Notes under the pieces: generated by a model
Told to the model about the DNA's origin: nothing
The model's database searches: none
What the model saw: the letters and a program-made list of their open reading frames with translations, nothing else
Made by a program: the position numbers and the translations under genes
Shown here: positions 34,790 through 43,446 of the stretch, piece after piece
Numbering within the stretch: position 1 is the stretch's first letter
Layout of the letters: the number at the start of each line of letters is the position of its first letter
Source: Nocardia vinacea NBRC 16497
GTDB lineage: Bacteria > Actinomycetota > Actinomycetes > Mycobacteriales > Mycobacteriaceae
DNA length: 46,493 nucleotides
Direction: 5' to 3'
Assembly: GCF_000308835.1 (NCBI RefSeq)
Contig: NZ_BAGN01000403.1
Coordinates: 1 to 46,493 of the forward strand

Positions 34790-35209
34790 ATGAAGTACAT
34801 GCTGATCTGGCGCGCCACCGACGAGGCCTACGCGGGGATGGAGAATTTCGACTTCGACAAGATGCTCGAGACCGTCGGTCGGTACAACGAGGAGATGATC
34901 CGGGCGGGTGTGCTGGTTGCCGCAGAGGGGCTCGACGATGCCGCCGATGGCGTGGTCGTCGATTATTCGTCCGAGACGCCCGTGGTCACCGACGGACCGT
35001 ACGGCGAGACCAAGGAGCTGTTCGGCGGGTTCTACATTCTCAACGTGGCATCGAAGGAGGAGGCCGTGGAGTGGGCCAAGCGGTCGCCGATCACCGGTCC
35101 CGGCTTCAAGACCGAGATCCGTCGGGTCACCACGATCGATGAGTTCCCGCAGGACAACGAGTGGATCCAGAAGGAGCGGAAGTGGCGGGAAGCGACCGGT
35201 CAGCTCTGA
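34790..35209 (+). CDS. YCII/DGPF family protein
   Basis: The 139-residue product starts MKYMLIWRATDEAYAGMENF and has VVTDGPYGETKELFGGFYI, the DGPF-type motif (Tyr in place of Phe) that names proteins partnered with ECF42 sigma factors. ATG 34790 follows GAGGAG. The sigma gene begins ten bases after its stop, so they are co-transcribed. DGPF proteins are uncharacterised enzymes or antioxidants; a sensing role for the sigma factor is possible. Confidence 0.93.
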   Translation: MKYMLIWRATDEAYAGMENFDFDKMLETVGRYNEEMIRAGVLVAAEGLDDAADGVVVDYSSETPVVTDGPYGETKELFGGFYILNVASKEEAVEWAKRSPITGPGFKTEIRRVTTIDEFPQDNEWIQKERKWREATGQL

Positions 35210-35218
35210 GCGGATCGA

Positions 35219-36496
35219 ATGGCTGAGCACGCCGACCGCGCGGCCGTCGCCGCCATCTGGCGGATCGAGTCGGCACGGATCGTCGGTGCACTCGCGCGGT
35301 ATACGGGCGATTTCGCGCTGGCCGAGGACCTCGCCCAGGAGGCGCTGGCCGAGGCCCTGGTGACGTGGCCGCGGGACGGCGCGCCCCGCAATCCGGCGGG
35401 GTGGTTGCTCACCGTCGGTCGGCGTCGCGCGATCGACGCGTTCCGTCGGCGCTCCGCCCTCGATGAGAGATATGCCGCCCTCGCCCGTGATCTGGGCGAG
35501 GGCGGTGTGGCCTCCGGGCGCGAACCCACTCGCGAGGCCGAGGACATGCTCTGGGATCCGGATCGGATCGATGACGACGTGCTCGCGTTGATGTTCATCT
35601 CCTGCCACCCTGTGCTGTCACGGGAGGCGAGGCTGGCGCTGACCCTTCGGGTGATCGGCGGTCTGACCAGCGATGAGATCGCCAAGGCATGCCTCGTGCC
35701 GACCGCCACCGTGCAGGCCAGGATCACCCGAGCGAAAAAGACCTTGGCGGCGGCGCGGGTGCCGTTCGACGTGCCGTCGACCCAAGAGCGGGCCGAGCGC
35801 CTCGGCTCGGTGCTCAGCGTGATCTATCTGATCTTCACCGAAGGGTCCACGGCCAGCTCCGGTGACGAGCTGATCCGATCCGAGCTGGCGGGCGAAGCAC
35901 AGCGTCTCGCGCGGGTGCTCGCCCGGTTGGTGCCGAACGAGCCCGAGGTCTACGGCCTGCTCGCGCTGCTCGAACTGACCGCCGCGCGCTTTCCGGCCCG
36001 TACCGGACCGGACGGCGAGCCGGTCCTATTGGAGCAGCAGGACCGTCGCCGCTGGGACCGTGCCGCGATCCGCCGGGGCCGGGCCGCCCTGGCCCGCGCG
36101 GAGCAGGTCGGCCGTGGCCTCGGGGCCTACGGCTTGCAAGCGGCGATCGCCGAATGTCATGCCGTCGCAGCCTCGGTCGAGACGACGAACTGGGAGCGCA
36201 TCGTGCTCATCTACGAGGCGCTCGGCAGACTGGCACCGTCGCCGGTGGTCGATCTCAACCGGGCGGTGGCAGTCTCCATGGCCCAGGGACCGGCTGCGGC
36301 GCTGCCGATCGTGGACAGGTTGGCGGCGGCTGGGGCGCTGTCGAATTCGCATCTGCTGTCGAGCGTTCGCGGTGAGCTGCTCACCCGCCTGGGACGCACC
36401 GATGAGGCGCGGACCGAACTGGAGCGCGCGGCAGAGCTGTGCGGTAACAAACGCGAGCGAACGGTGCTGCGGCGCAAGCTCGCTGAGCTCGGCTGA
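35219..36496 (+). CDS. ECF42-type RNA polymerase sigma factor
   Basis: The 425-residue protein has sigma region 2 at about 8-75 (IWRIESARIVGALARYTGDF, DLAQEALAEALVTWP), region 4 at about 125-175 (LALTLRVIGGLTSDEIAKAC) and a roughly 230-residue C-terminal extension with TPR-like helices (YGLLALLELTAARFPAR, NRAVAVSMAQGPAAALPIVD), the ECF42 hallmark. The extension controls activity in studied members. The DGPF partner immediately upstream confirms the type. It is full length. Confidence 0.94.
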   Translation: MAEHADRAAVAAIWRIESARIVGALARYTGDFALAEDLAQEALAEALVTWPRDGAPRNPAGWLLTVGRRRAIDAFRRRSALDERYAALARDLGEGGVASGREPTREAEDMLWDPDRIDDDVLALMFISCHPVLSREARLALTLRVIGGLTSDEIAKACLVPTATVQARITRAKKTLAAARVPFDVPSTQERAERLGSVLSVIYLIFTEGSTASSGDELIRSELAGEAQRLARVLARLVPNEPEVYGLLALLELTAARFPARTGPDGEPVLLEQQDRRRWDRAAIRRGRAALARAEQVGRGLGAYGLQAAIAECHAVAASVETTNWERIVLIYEALGRLAPSPVVDLNRAVAVSMAQGPAAALPIVDRLAAAGALSNSHLLSSVRGELLTRLGRTDEARTELERAAELCGNKRERTVLRRKLAELG

Positions 36497-36644
36497 TGGT
36501 GGGCAGTACCCGGTGTTTCTGCATTTTTGCAGACCGTACCTGCAACTTTCCCTCTTGCCTGGACACAAACGGGGCATCGATACTCGCCAAGCGAGCCTTG
36601 TGTGGTGCGTCACATGCATCGGGCAGCCTTGTGCGGAGAGAAAG

Positions 36645-38123
36645 ATGAGGAACGACGGGATGACGTCCGCAAATACAGAAGCCAGCCCCGACAAGGTTGA
36701 AGCAACCAGCTCTGAGAAGGGTCTTGCGCGGGTTGCGCAGTCGCTCGCCAGGTGGACGGAGAAGTGGTTCCCGGACGCTTACGTCGTCGCGCTGGCGGGC
36801 GTATTCATCGTGGCCGTCGCCGCACTGGCCAACGGCTCGTCACCGCGAACAGTCGCGAACGCGTTCGGCGACGGTTTTTGGGATCTGACCGCTTTCACCC
36901 TGCAGATGGCGATGGTGGTGCTCACCGGATACGTCATCGCCACCTCCCCACCCGTCGCCCGGCTCATCGACCGGCTGGCCACCTTGCCGCAAACCGCCAG
37001 CAGCGCAGTGAGTTTCGTTGCGTTCCTCTCGATGTCGATATCGTTTCTGAACTGGGGACTCAGCCTGGTTTTCGGCGGTCTGCTGGCCCGCGCGATCGCC
37101 CGTCGGGCCGATCTACGCGTGGACTATCGGGCGCTGGGCGCCGCGGCGTTCATGGGGTTGGGCGCGGTGTGGGCACTGGGAATATCCTCCTCGGCCGCGC
37201 AACTGCAGGCCACGGCCACCTCGTTGCCTCCGGCCCTGTTGAAGATCACCGGTGTCCTCGACTTCGGGCACACGATCTTCACGTGGCAGTCCCTGCTCAT
37301 GTGCGCCATCATCATGGCGCTCACTGTGCTGATCGCGCACTTCTCCGCACCGAAGGACGCAGCGATCAAGACCGCCCAGGAACTGGACGTCGATTTGGAT
37401 GACCACCCCGCGGAAGTGGCTCCACGCTCCCGTCCCGGGGAATGGCTCGAGTACAGCCGCGTCCTGCCGATCCTGGCCGCGGTGTTGACGGTGGGCTGGT
37501 TGATCTCCCAGCTCACCAGCAAACCGGTGCTTACCGTGGTCAGCAGCCTGAATGGCTATCTGCTCGTCTTCCTCATGCTGGGCTTGGTGCTGCACGGGAC
37601 CCCGCGCAAGTTCTTGCAGGCCATCTCCCTCGCCGTACCCGCCACGGCCGGAATTCTCGTCCAGTTCCCGCTGTACGCCGCCATGGCCGCGATCCTCACC
37701 AAAGCCAAGGGCAGGGGCGGCCTCACCATCTCCGAACACCTCGCGCACTTCTTCACGAGTATCGGCGGCGGCGGAAGCTTTGCCATCGTCATCGCCCTCT
37801 ACACCGTGGTACTCGGCGTCTTCGTCCCGTCCGGCGGTGGAAAATGGCTGGTCGAAGCACCCTACGTCATGCAGGCATCGACCGATGTGCATATGAACCT
37901 CGGCTGGACGGTCCAGATCTACAACGTGGCCGAGGCACTGCCGAACCTCATCAACCCGTTCTTCATGCTGCCGCTGCTGGCAGTCCTCAAACTGCGGGCG
38001 CGCGACCTCGTCGGATTCACCTTCCTGCAGTTCCTGTTCCACCTGCCGGTGGTTCTGCTTCTCGTATGGTTGCTCGGAATGACATTCGAATACCTGCCCC
38101 CGATCCTGCCCGCCACCCCGTGA
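36645..38123 (+). CDS. short-chain fatty acid transporter (AtoE-type)
   Basis: The 492-residue membrane protein has about 12 hydrophobic segments and belongs to the AtoE family, exchanging or importing short-chain fatty acids. Recognisable parts are ARWTEKWFPDAYVVALAGVF near the start, NWGLSLVFGGLLARAIARR, FFTSIGGGGSFAIVIALYTV and YNVAEALPNLINPFFMLPLL. ATG 36645 is chosen because GGAGAG lies ahead; a further in-frame ATG is at 36660. A longer frame to 36060 overlaps the sigma gene and is rejected. No metabolic partner is adjacent. Confidence 0.93.
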   Translation: MRNDGMTSANTEASPDKVEATSSEKGLARVAQSLARWTEKWFPDAYVVALAGVFIVAVAALANGSSPRTVANAFGDGFWDLTAFTLQMAMVVLTGYVIATSPPVARLIDRLATLPQTASSAVSFVAFLSMSISFLNWGLSLVFGGLLARAIARRADLRVDYRALGAAAFMGLGAVWALGISSSAAQLQATATSLPPALLKITGVLDFGHTIFTWQSLLMCAIIMALTVLIAHFSAPKDAAIKTAQELDVDLDDHPAEVAPRSRPGEWLEYSRVLPILAAVLTVGWLISQLTSKPVLTVVSSLNGYLLVFLMLGLVLHGTPRKFLQAISLAVPATAGILVQFPLYAAMAAILTKAKGRGGLTISEHLAHFFTSIGGGGSFAIVIALYTVVLGVFVPSGGGKWLVEAPYVMQASTDVHMNLGWTVQIYNVAEALPNLINPFFMLPLLAVLKLRARDLVGFTFLQFLFHLPVVLLLVWLLGMTFEYLPPILPATP

Positions 38124-38225
38124 CCTCGGCCGGTCCGGCGGACCCGCGCAGCTTTCCCGGACATCGGCGTATTCGATTGCCTCCTGGGCGATCTCACGAC
38201 CGCGGACCTCGACGAGCACCTCCCG

Positions 38226-38426
38226 CTACCGGACGAGAAAGTGCCAGCCGAGCCATGCCCACGCGAGCACAGCGACAATCCTCACCAACCGATTGCGCGT
38301 GAGGTACGCAATCGTTTCCCCCACGGGCGCCACCAGATCCCGGCGCACATGCGTAACCACGACCACGCCGAGCGCGACCACCAGCACCACCACGAACCCG
38401 ACGATGACGATCATCCGATCGCTCAT
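38226..38426 (-). CDS. small membrane protein (DUF6186-like)
   Basis: The 66-residue protein has two hydrophobic helices (MIVIVGFVVVLVVALGVVVV and LVRIVAVLAWAWLGWHFLV) linked by a short polar loop. It is like a small actinobacterial family I recall as DUF6186, of unknown function. Its ATG overlaps the stop of the previous gene (ATGA), so the two are made together. Confidence 0.7.
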   Translation of the reverse strand: MSDRMIVIVGFVVVLVVALGVVVVTHVRRDLVAPVGETIAYLTRNRLVRIVAVLAWAWLGWHFLVR

Positions 38427-38827
38427 CTCGAAACCAGCCACCAGCCTGCACCCAGCCATACCAGCCATCCGGCGAACCGCAGCGGCAACTGCTCGAGTGC
38501 CGGATCCAGCAGCGTCGACAAAGTCGGGTGTAGATCGTTGGGCCTCGTCCAATCCGGTTGCTGCACAAAGGCATACACTTCCCACGCCGATGCGCCGACC
38601 AGCAGCGTCGACCAAACGACCACCCCGCGCCGCAGCCGGGCGGTGCATGGAATCTGCTCGGGTCTGGTGCGGAATGCCAGCACCGACACCACGACCACCG
38701 GCACCACCACCAGCACGGTTGCCGGCCAACTGAACGGCTGGGTGGCGGCCCCACCCGCCGCCAGTACAACACCGACGACCAGCGGCAGCATCCGCCGCCG
38801 GAATGGTCGTGCCAGCTCCCCTGTCAC
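38423..38827 (-). CDS. membrane protein of unknown function
   Basis: The 134-residue product has four likely membrane helices (MLPLVVGVVLAAGGAATQ, WPATVLVVVPVVVVSVLAF, VVVWSTLLVGASAWEVYAF, FAGWLVWLGAGWWLVS). The start GTG 38827 is a guess, since no ribosome site is obvious; the open frame continues to 39058 into a regulator remnant. It pairs with the small downstream membrane gene. It is unrecognised beyond being common in Nocardia-like genomes. Confidence 0.65.
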   Translation of the reverse strand: MTGELARPFRRRMLPLVVGVVLAAGGAATQPFSWPATVLVVVPVVVVSVLAFRTRPEQIPCTARLRRGVVVWSTLLVGASAWEVYAFVQQPDWTRPNDLHPTLSTLLDPALEQLPLRFAGWLVWLGAGWWLVSR

Positions 38828-38859
38828 CTGGGCAGAATAAGCCCCTGAGCACCGAATTC

Positions 38860-38983
38860 GGGCATGTTCAGTGGCACCGACACCGCGGCCTGGCCGCTGG
38901 CCACGCACGATGAACAGTTCCTCGGCTATCTCGATATTGGTCCGACCGGCGCCGATCAGCGCGAGAATCTCGGACTCACGACC
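38860..38983 (-). pseudogene. LuxR-type HTH remnant
   Basis: On the minus strand the residues GRESEILALIGAGRTNIEIA and EELFIV match the start of a NarL/LuxR DNA-binding domain. The following recognition-helix segment (normally SxATVKTH) is missing and the reading continues as unrelated Arg/Gly-rich sequence. No N-terminal receiver is present. It is probably a decayed response-regulator fragment. Confidence 0.45.
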
Positions 38984-39072
38984 GCTCTGATCCGGGCCGC
39001 CACCAACCGGCCCGCCGACTGAGCATCGATGAAACCATTCAGTTCGTAGTCCACTCACCCATGAGGAGAACC

Positions 39073-39360
39073 ATGCTCGCAGTAACCGCCGATGTGACCG
39101 TCAAGGATGGGTCCGGCCCCGAGTTCGAAGCCGTCGTCGCCGACCTGGTCACCCAGGTCCGGGCCAACGAACCCGGCAATCATGCCTACCAACTGGTCCG
39201 GTCCCAGGCCGATCCCAACAATTACCGCTTCTTCGAAATCTATTCCGACAAGGAAGCTTTGGACGCCCACGGCCGCTCCGACCACTTCCGCGCCGCCGGC
39301 AAGCTCATGGCGCCACTTCTGGCCGCGCCCCCGAAGCTCGAGTTCTTCGACACCCTCTGA
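39073..39360 (+). CDS. antibiotic biosynthesis monooxygenase-like protein
   Basis: A 95-residue ABM-domain protein: MLAVTADVTVKDGSGPEFEA at the start, NEPGNHAYQLVRSQADPNNY, RFFEIYSDKEALDAHGRSDH and a C-terminal strand. This is the single-domain type of putative quinol monooxygenase or heme-degradation relative. The GAGGAG site ahead of ATG 39073 is better placed than for the ATG at 39061. A strong hairpin follows the stop. It is isolated, so no substrate is suggested. Confidence 0.88.
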   Translation: MLAVTADVTVKDGSGPEFEAVVADLVTQVRANEPGNHAYQLVRSQADPNNYRFFEIYSDKEALDAHGRSDHFRAAGKLMAPLLAAPPKLEFFDTL

Positions 39361-39365
39361 CCCCC

Positions 39366-39399
39366 ACCCTCTGCGGACCCCAAAGCGTCCGCAGAGGGT
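39366..39399 (+). terminator. 13-bp perfect hairpin after the ABM gene
   Basis: ACCCTCTGCGGAC (39366-39378) pairs exactly with GTCCGCAGAGGGT (39387-39399) over an eight-base loop, six bases after the stop. It is a likely intrinsic terminator without a U-run. Confidence 0.8.
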
Positions 39400-39633
39400 A
39401 ATCCCGCTCGCGCACGTGCATCCGCCGAATGAATGCTTCGGCCGCCGTCTGGAGGCCGGGATGGACGCAGCGACTCAGCAGGAGTCGATACTCGGGGTCT
39501 CTCCGAATCAGTGCCCGCGAGGGGGCCGGTAGCAGTGAACGGCAAGCGTCTTCCTACTCGCGAACCTCGACTTGGAGTTTCGCGACGCTGCCGTGCGCCG
39601 ACACGGACGTACGTATGGCGCCTGGCCCTCGAA

Positions 39634-39933
39634 TCACTGAGCCGGCTGATCGGGCAGGATCTCGCCGGGCGGCTGCTCGGGCTGGTTCTGCTGCTCTGGG
39701 TTCTGCCGCTCTGGGTGAGGCTGCTCGAGCAGAGGCTCATCGGGTGAAGGCACGTGCGGCGGAGGCGGCTCGGGCAGTGCGTAACCGGACTGAGTCACTG
39801 TGGCCGACGTGGCGGCGACGTTCGCGATCGCAGTTCCCCCGAGCACGAGCGCAAGTGGAACCGCTCCCGCCACGACAATCGAGACCATCTTCTGTCGACG
39901 CGGGGCGGGAGCCCTGTGTTTGCTTGTGCCCAT
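39634..39933 (-). CDS. small Pro/Glu/Gln-rich membrane or secreted protein
   Basis: A 99-residue protein with an N-terminal Arg/Lys patch, a hydrophobic helix (SIVVAGAVPLALVLGGTAIA) and a tail of Pro, Glu and Gln repeats (PEPPPPHVPSPDEP, then PEQQNQPEQPPGE). It may be a signal-anchored exported protein with a disordered tail in the cell wall. ATG 39933 is preceded by AAAGGG; the ATG at 39939 is alternative. No family is recognised. Confidence 0.6.
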   Translation of the reverse strand: MGTSKHRAPAPRRQKMVSIVVAGAVPLALVLGGTAIANVAATSATVTQSGYALPEPPPPHVPSPDEPLLEQPHPERQNPEQQNQPEQPPGEILPDQPAQ

Positions 39934-40393
39934 TGACATATCCCTTTCATACGAAAAGAGATTTTGGACTTGCATATTTCTGTCCGACAGCCATATCGAA
40001 GACTTCGGAGTATCTCCGAGCATAGGTGACAGTTTGCAGCATGTCTATGGCACCTGTTCCATCCGCATGAATATTCCGGTCGATGAATTAGGTAACCTGC
40101 GACGCTGAATAAGACGGGCGATTACGACGGCCTCAGATGCTCGCGTCTCGGACTTCGCGAGCAGGTGAGCGGCGACGTTGCGCTCGTTCACACAGGTCAA
40201 CGGCGGCATACCCGGTCAACCGAGAGCCAGATCGCGCCGACCGCCGAGACTTGACTTTTCGGTCTACCGCATCGCTGATCCGGCATCCGAAATTTCCATT
40301 CGCATCGGGCTGTCCGTTAATTGTTCGGACTTATTTTCGGCTCGCCGCCGGGCTGCCCCTCGCCGGTAAGCAAGGGGACCGATCGGGCGAGCC
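39934..40393 (+). other. long intergenic stretch without a clear gene
   Basis: About 460 bases between the small exported protein and the Lrp gene. Frames in it are short and of improbable composition. G+C is visibly lower than around it. A small TCGGAG-TAT-CTCCGA hairpin lies near 40000-40020. It may hold the promoter of the exported-protein gene. Confidence 0.45.
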
Positions 40394-40846
40394 TCAAATC
40401 GGCTCGATGACGTTCTTCCGCAGGTGCCCGTAAACCACCGAGGTGCGTACGTCCGCGAGCTCCTGCCGCACGGTCAGCTTGTCCAGGACCACCGCGTGCA
40501 GATGGTCGGTGTCGCGAACCGCCACATGGAGCAGGAAGTCCTCCGTGCCCGTGAGCACGAAGACTCCGATCACCTCGGGCATCCGCGCCACGAAGGCTTG
40601 GAACTGCTCGATGATCGCACGCGTCGGCGGCCGTACCCGCACCGCGATGATCGCCTGCAACCCCCGGCCGAGCGAGGGGAGGTCCACCTCGGCGTGAAAT
40701 CCGAGCAGCACACCGCGCTCACGGAGGGAGCGCACCCGTTCCAGGCACGTGGAGGGGGCAATGCCCAACTCCTGTGCCAGGTCCCGGTTGGTGCGCCGAC
40801 CATCTTGCTGCAGAAGCCGCAGCAGCGCCGAATCTAGTTCGTCCAT
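40394..40846 (-). CDS. Lrp/AsnC family regulator
   Basis: The 150-residue protein has an N-terminal HTH (MDELDSALLRLLQQDGRRTN and LAQELGIAPSTCLERVRSL) and a C-terminal RAM ligand-binding fold (AIIAVRVRPP, PEVIGVFVLTGTEDFLLHV). ATG 40846 gives the usual family start. It is divergent from an EamA exporter, and this pairing usually means the regulator controls the transporter in response to an amino acid. Which amino acid is unknown. Confidence 0.93.
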   Translation of the reverse strand: MDELDSALLRLLQQDGRRTNRDLAQELGIAPSTCLERVRSLRERGVLLGFHAEVDLPSLGRGLQAIIAVRVRPPTRAIIEQFQAFVARMPEVIGVFVLTGTEDFLLHVAVRDTDHLHAVVLDKLTVRQELADVRTSVVYGHLRKNVIEPI

Positions 40847-40872
40847 GTTCCGTCTCACTCACCAGTATCTGA

Positions 40873-40910
40873 ATTTAGTTCGGCCATAGTGTCATGTTCC
40901 CGGACTAATT
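40873..40910 (+). promoter_or_regulatory. inverted repeat between lrp-like and eamA-like genes
   Basis: ATTTAGTTCGG (40873-40883) and CCGGACTAATT (40900-40910) are inverted with 9 of 11 matches over a 16-base gap, in the divergent promoter region. It is a likely Lrp-type operator. Confidence 0.5.
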
Positions 40911-41003
40911 GCTAGCTTTCTCGCGGCAGTTCCGTTCATGATGCGCTTCTCCACGATGCGGTCGGGCGGCGAGGAGAAGTTCGGATGGGAAGGGGTATCA
41001 GGG

Positions 41004-41942
41004 GTGGACGAGCGGAGGACCAGGATCTTGGCGATCTGTTCCGTCGTGGCGGCCGCGCTGTTCTGGAGCAGTTCGTACGCGGTGACCAAGCAGGTGCTGG
41101 CAGACGTCGGGCCGTTGACCATCGGGGCCATCCGCTTCACGCTCGCCGCGGTGCTGCTCGGGATCATGGTGCGGATGCGCCGCAACCCGGGCGCACGGCC
41201 GGATGCCCGTCACCGGCGGATGATCTACCTGAGCGGCGTGCTCGGCATCACGGTCTACTTCGTGCTGGAGAACATCGGCGTCGAACTGTCGACCGCCTCC
41301 GACGCCTCTTTGATCGTGGCCACCTATCCGCTGATGACCATGCTCGTGGAGCTAGTGGTCTTCCGGGACGGGATGCCGCTACTACGGGTCGGCGGCGTGC
41401 TGCTCGCCACGGCCGGAGCCTTCCTGGTAGTGCGCAACGGGGCGGAAGTCGGAGGCAGCGGGCGCTGGTTCGGCGATGTCCTGCTGCTGCTCGGCGGGCT
41501 GGTGTGGGCCGGGTACAACGTGCTGGGCAAGTTCGCAGGACGCGGGCAGGACGCGGTGAATCTCACCTACTACCAGACCGTGCCGGGTGCCGCCGGGTTC
41601 CTGCTCGCCTCGCTCCTCGAGCTCGGGGACTGGCGGGTACCGGACGCCACGGCCTCAGTGCTGCTCGCCTATCTCGCCGTGGCATGTTCCGTCGGCGGCT
41701 TCCTTCTCTACAACTACGGTCTGCGCCGGATGACCTCCAGCGTCGCGGTCAACATCCTCAACCTGGTACCGGTGTTCGGTGTGCTCGGTGCCGTGGGCAT
41801 CAACGGCGAGACGGTCCGGCTCGGGCAGGTCTTCGGCGGCGTGATCATCGTCGCCGGTGTGACAGTCGGATTGATCGAGCGCCGAACGGCGGTCGAGAAA
41901 GCCACGGTTTCCGAGCCGATCCCGGTCGGCGAGTGCGCATGA
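41004..41942 (+). CDS. EamA/DMT family exporter
   Basis: The 312-residue protein has about ten membrane helices in two EamA halves. The first has ILAICSVVAAALFWSSSYAV and IYLSGVLGITVYFVLENIGV, and the second has DVLLLLGGLVWAGYNVLGKF and LLAYLAVACSVGGFLLYNYG with NILNLVPVFGVLGA. It should export a small metabolite or amino acid. The start is uncertain: GTG 41004 gives a typical length, but ATG 40938 and 40956 are in frame. The divergent Lrp gene is its likely regulator. Confidence 0.9.
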   Translation: MDERRTRILAICSVVAAALFWSSSYAVTKQVLADVGPLTIGAIRFTLAAVLLGIMVRMRRNPGARPDARHRRMIYLSGVLGITVYFVLENIGVELSTASDASLIVATYPLMTMLVELVVFRDGMPLLRVGGVLLATAGAFLVVRNGAEVGGSGRWFGDVLLLLGGLVWAGYNVLGKFAGRGQDAVNLTYYQTVPGAAGFLLASLLELGDWRVPDATASVLLAYLAVACSVGGFLLYNYGLRRMTSSVAVNILNLVPVFGVLGAVGINGETVRLGQVFGGVIIVAGVTVGLIERRTAVEKATVSEPIPVGECA

Positions 41943-41994
41943 AAGAGTCCGGCCCCGAACAGGACAACACGCCTCCGAGGGCGCCCCACCAAGA

Positions 41995-42378
41995 TCAACC
42001 CGCCGCGCGTGCCCGAGCAGAAGTAGCGGCTTCCGCCGCCTCCTGGAAGTCGACGATGGCCCCGCCGTAGTCCCTCGCCCAGTTCGTCAGGACCTCGATC
42101 GGCTCGACGAGGGTTCGGCCGAGGTCGGTGAGGCTGTACTCGACTCGCCGTGGCGCTTCGGCATGACGTTCGACCAGACCGTACCGCTGGAGTCGGCGCA
42201 GCGTCTGGGTGAGGACCTTGCGCGAGATGCCGCCGATGAGGTCGACGAGCTCACCGTGCCTGCGAGGCTGATGGCTGAGCCCGAAGAGCACGAGCACGGC
42301 CCATTTGTCGGAGATGATCTCGACCGCCAGGCGCGTGGGGCAGTCGGCGAGGAAGGCAGGTCCGGCCGCGTTCTGCAT
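41995..42378 (-). CDS. HxlR family regulator
   Basis: The 127-residue winged-helix regulator has the HxlR pattern: a Cys near the start (FLADCPTRLAVEIISDKWAV), LVLFGLSHQPRRHGELVDLI, GGISRKVLTQTLRRLQRYGL and VEYSLTDLGRTL. The Cys can serve as a redox sensor in relatives. ATG 42378 fits the family; the frame runs open far upstream, but that part is opposite the next gene. It probably controls the divergent oxidoreductase. Confidence 0.93.
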   Translation of the reverse strand: MQNAAGPAFLADCPTRLAVEIISDKWAVLVLFGLSHQPRRHGELVDLIGGISRKVLTQTLRRLQRYGLVERHAEAPRRVEYSLTDLGRTLVEPIEVLTNWARDYGGAIVDFQEAAEAATSARARAAG

Positions 42379-42411
42379 GAAAATCAAAGGTACCAGGAGG
42401 TAACCCACGAC

Positions 42412-42438
42412 TTCGTAACGTCTTGTGCGAGTAACGAA
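42412..42438 (+). promoter_or_regulatory. inverted repeat in the HxlR/oxidoreductase promoter
   Basis: TTCGTAAC (42412-42419) and GTAACGAA (42431-42438) are inverted with 7 of 8 matches over an 11-base gap, between divergent genes. It is a candidate HxlR operator. A further GGTACC/GGTAACC pair lies at 42389-42405. Confidence 0.5.
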
Positions 42439-42465
42439 ACCAGCACCAGAAGCGGAGGAGTCACC

Positions 42466-43446
42466 ATGCCACGAGTGGTCGTGTTCAACGAGTTCGGCGG
42501 GCCGGATGTCATGCACATCGTCGAGGAACCAGTCGTCGAGCCCGCTGCCGGCGAGGTACGGGTCAGGATCGAAGCGTTCGCCGTCAACCCGCTCGACCAG
42601 ATGATGCGGTCGGGCACCTCGCCCGCAACCATTCCTCTGCCACACGCTCGCCTCGGCGTCGAAGGAACCGGCGTCGTTGATGCGCTGGGCCCCGAGGTCA
42701 CCGGGCTGATGGTCGGCGATCCGGTCATCCTCACGGCCATTCCGGACGCGAGCGTCAGGGGCAGCTACGCCGAATACACCACAGTCCCCGCGAGCCGGAT
42801 CCTCGCCCGGCCGGCTGGGTTCACAATCACGGAGGCGGCGGCGATCTGGGTCGCGTACTCCACCGCCTACGGCGCGCTCGTCGAGAAGGCGAGGATGCGG
42901 CCCGGCGACCATGTCCTCATCACCGCCGCGTCCGGCGGCGTCGGCCGCGCGGCAATGCAGATCGCCAATCAGATCGGCGCCGTGCCCATCGCTATCACTC
43001 GGCATACTGCGAATAAGGATGATCTGATCGCCGCCGGCGCCGCCGCGGTCATCGCCACCGATCATGTAGACGTCGTCGAAGCCGTACGCCACTACACCGG
43101 CGGGACCGGAGCCGACATCGTCCTCGACGTTGTCATGGGCCCCGGCCAACAGGACCTCCTGAAGGCGGCCCGTCCCGGTGGAACACTGGTCGCCGCAGGC
43201 TTCCTGGACCCTCGGCCCACCCCCTTCCCGGCAAGCACGTCGCTCACGATCTTCAGCTACCGAAGCTTCGAGCACACCCTCGACACCGTCGTGGTGAATC
43301 GCATGGCGGCCTTCCTGAACGCCGGTGTACGCCTCGGTGCACTGCGGCCCGTTATCGACAAGGTGTTCGCCCTCGACGACGTTGTCGAGGCACACCGCCA
43401 CCTCGAGAAGGGGCTCCACGCCGGCAAGATCGTCGTTGAGGTCTAG
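42466..43446 (+). CDS. NADP-dependent quinone oxidoreductase-like MDR protein
   Basis: The 326-residue enzyme is a zinc-free medium-chain dehydrogenase/reductase. It has the QOR-like N-terminus (PRVVVFNEFGGPDVMHIVEE), AVNPLDQMMRSG and the NADP motif VLITAASGGVGRAAMQIANQ. ATG 42466 follows GGAGGAG. The substrate is probably a quinone or an enal. The HxlR regulator opposite suggests that electrophile stress induces it. Confidence 0.94.
   Translation: MPRVVVFNEFGGPDVMHIVEEPVVEPAAGEVRVRIEAFAVNPLDQMMRSGTSPATIPLPHARLGVEGTGVVDALGPEVTGLMVGDPVILTAIPDASVRGSYAEYTTVPASRILARPAGFTITEAAAIWVAYSTAYGALVEKARMRPGDHVLITAASGGVGRAAMQIANQIGAVPIAITRHTANKDDLIAAGAAAVIATDHVDVVEAVRHYTGGTGADIVLDVVMGPGQQDLLKAARPGGTLVAAGFLDPRPTPFPASTSLTIFSYRSFEHTLDTVVVNRMAAFLNAGVRLGALRPVIDKVFALDDVVEAHRHLEKGLHAGKIVVEV

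Noticed and set aside
36060..36644. N-terminal extension of the AtoE-type transporter
   Set aside because: The open frame overlaps the sigma gene and lacks a ribosome site; the family start is at 36645 or 36660.
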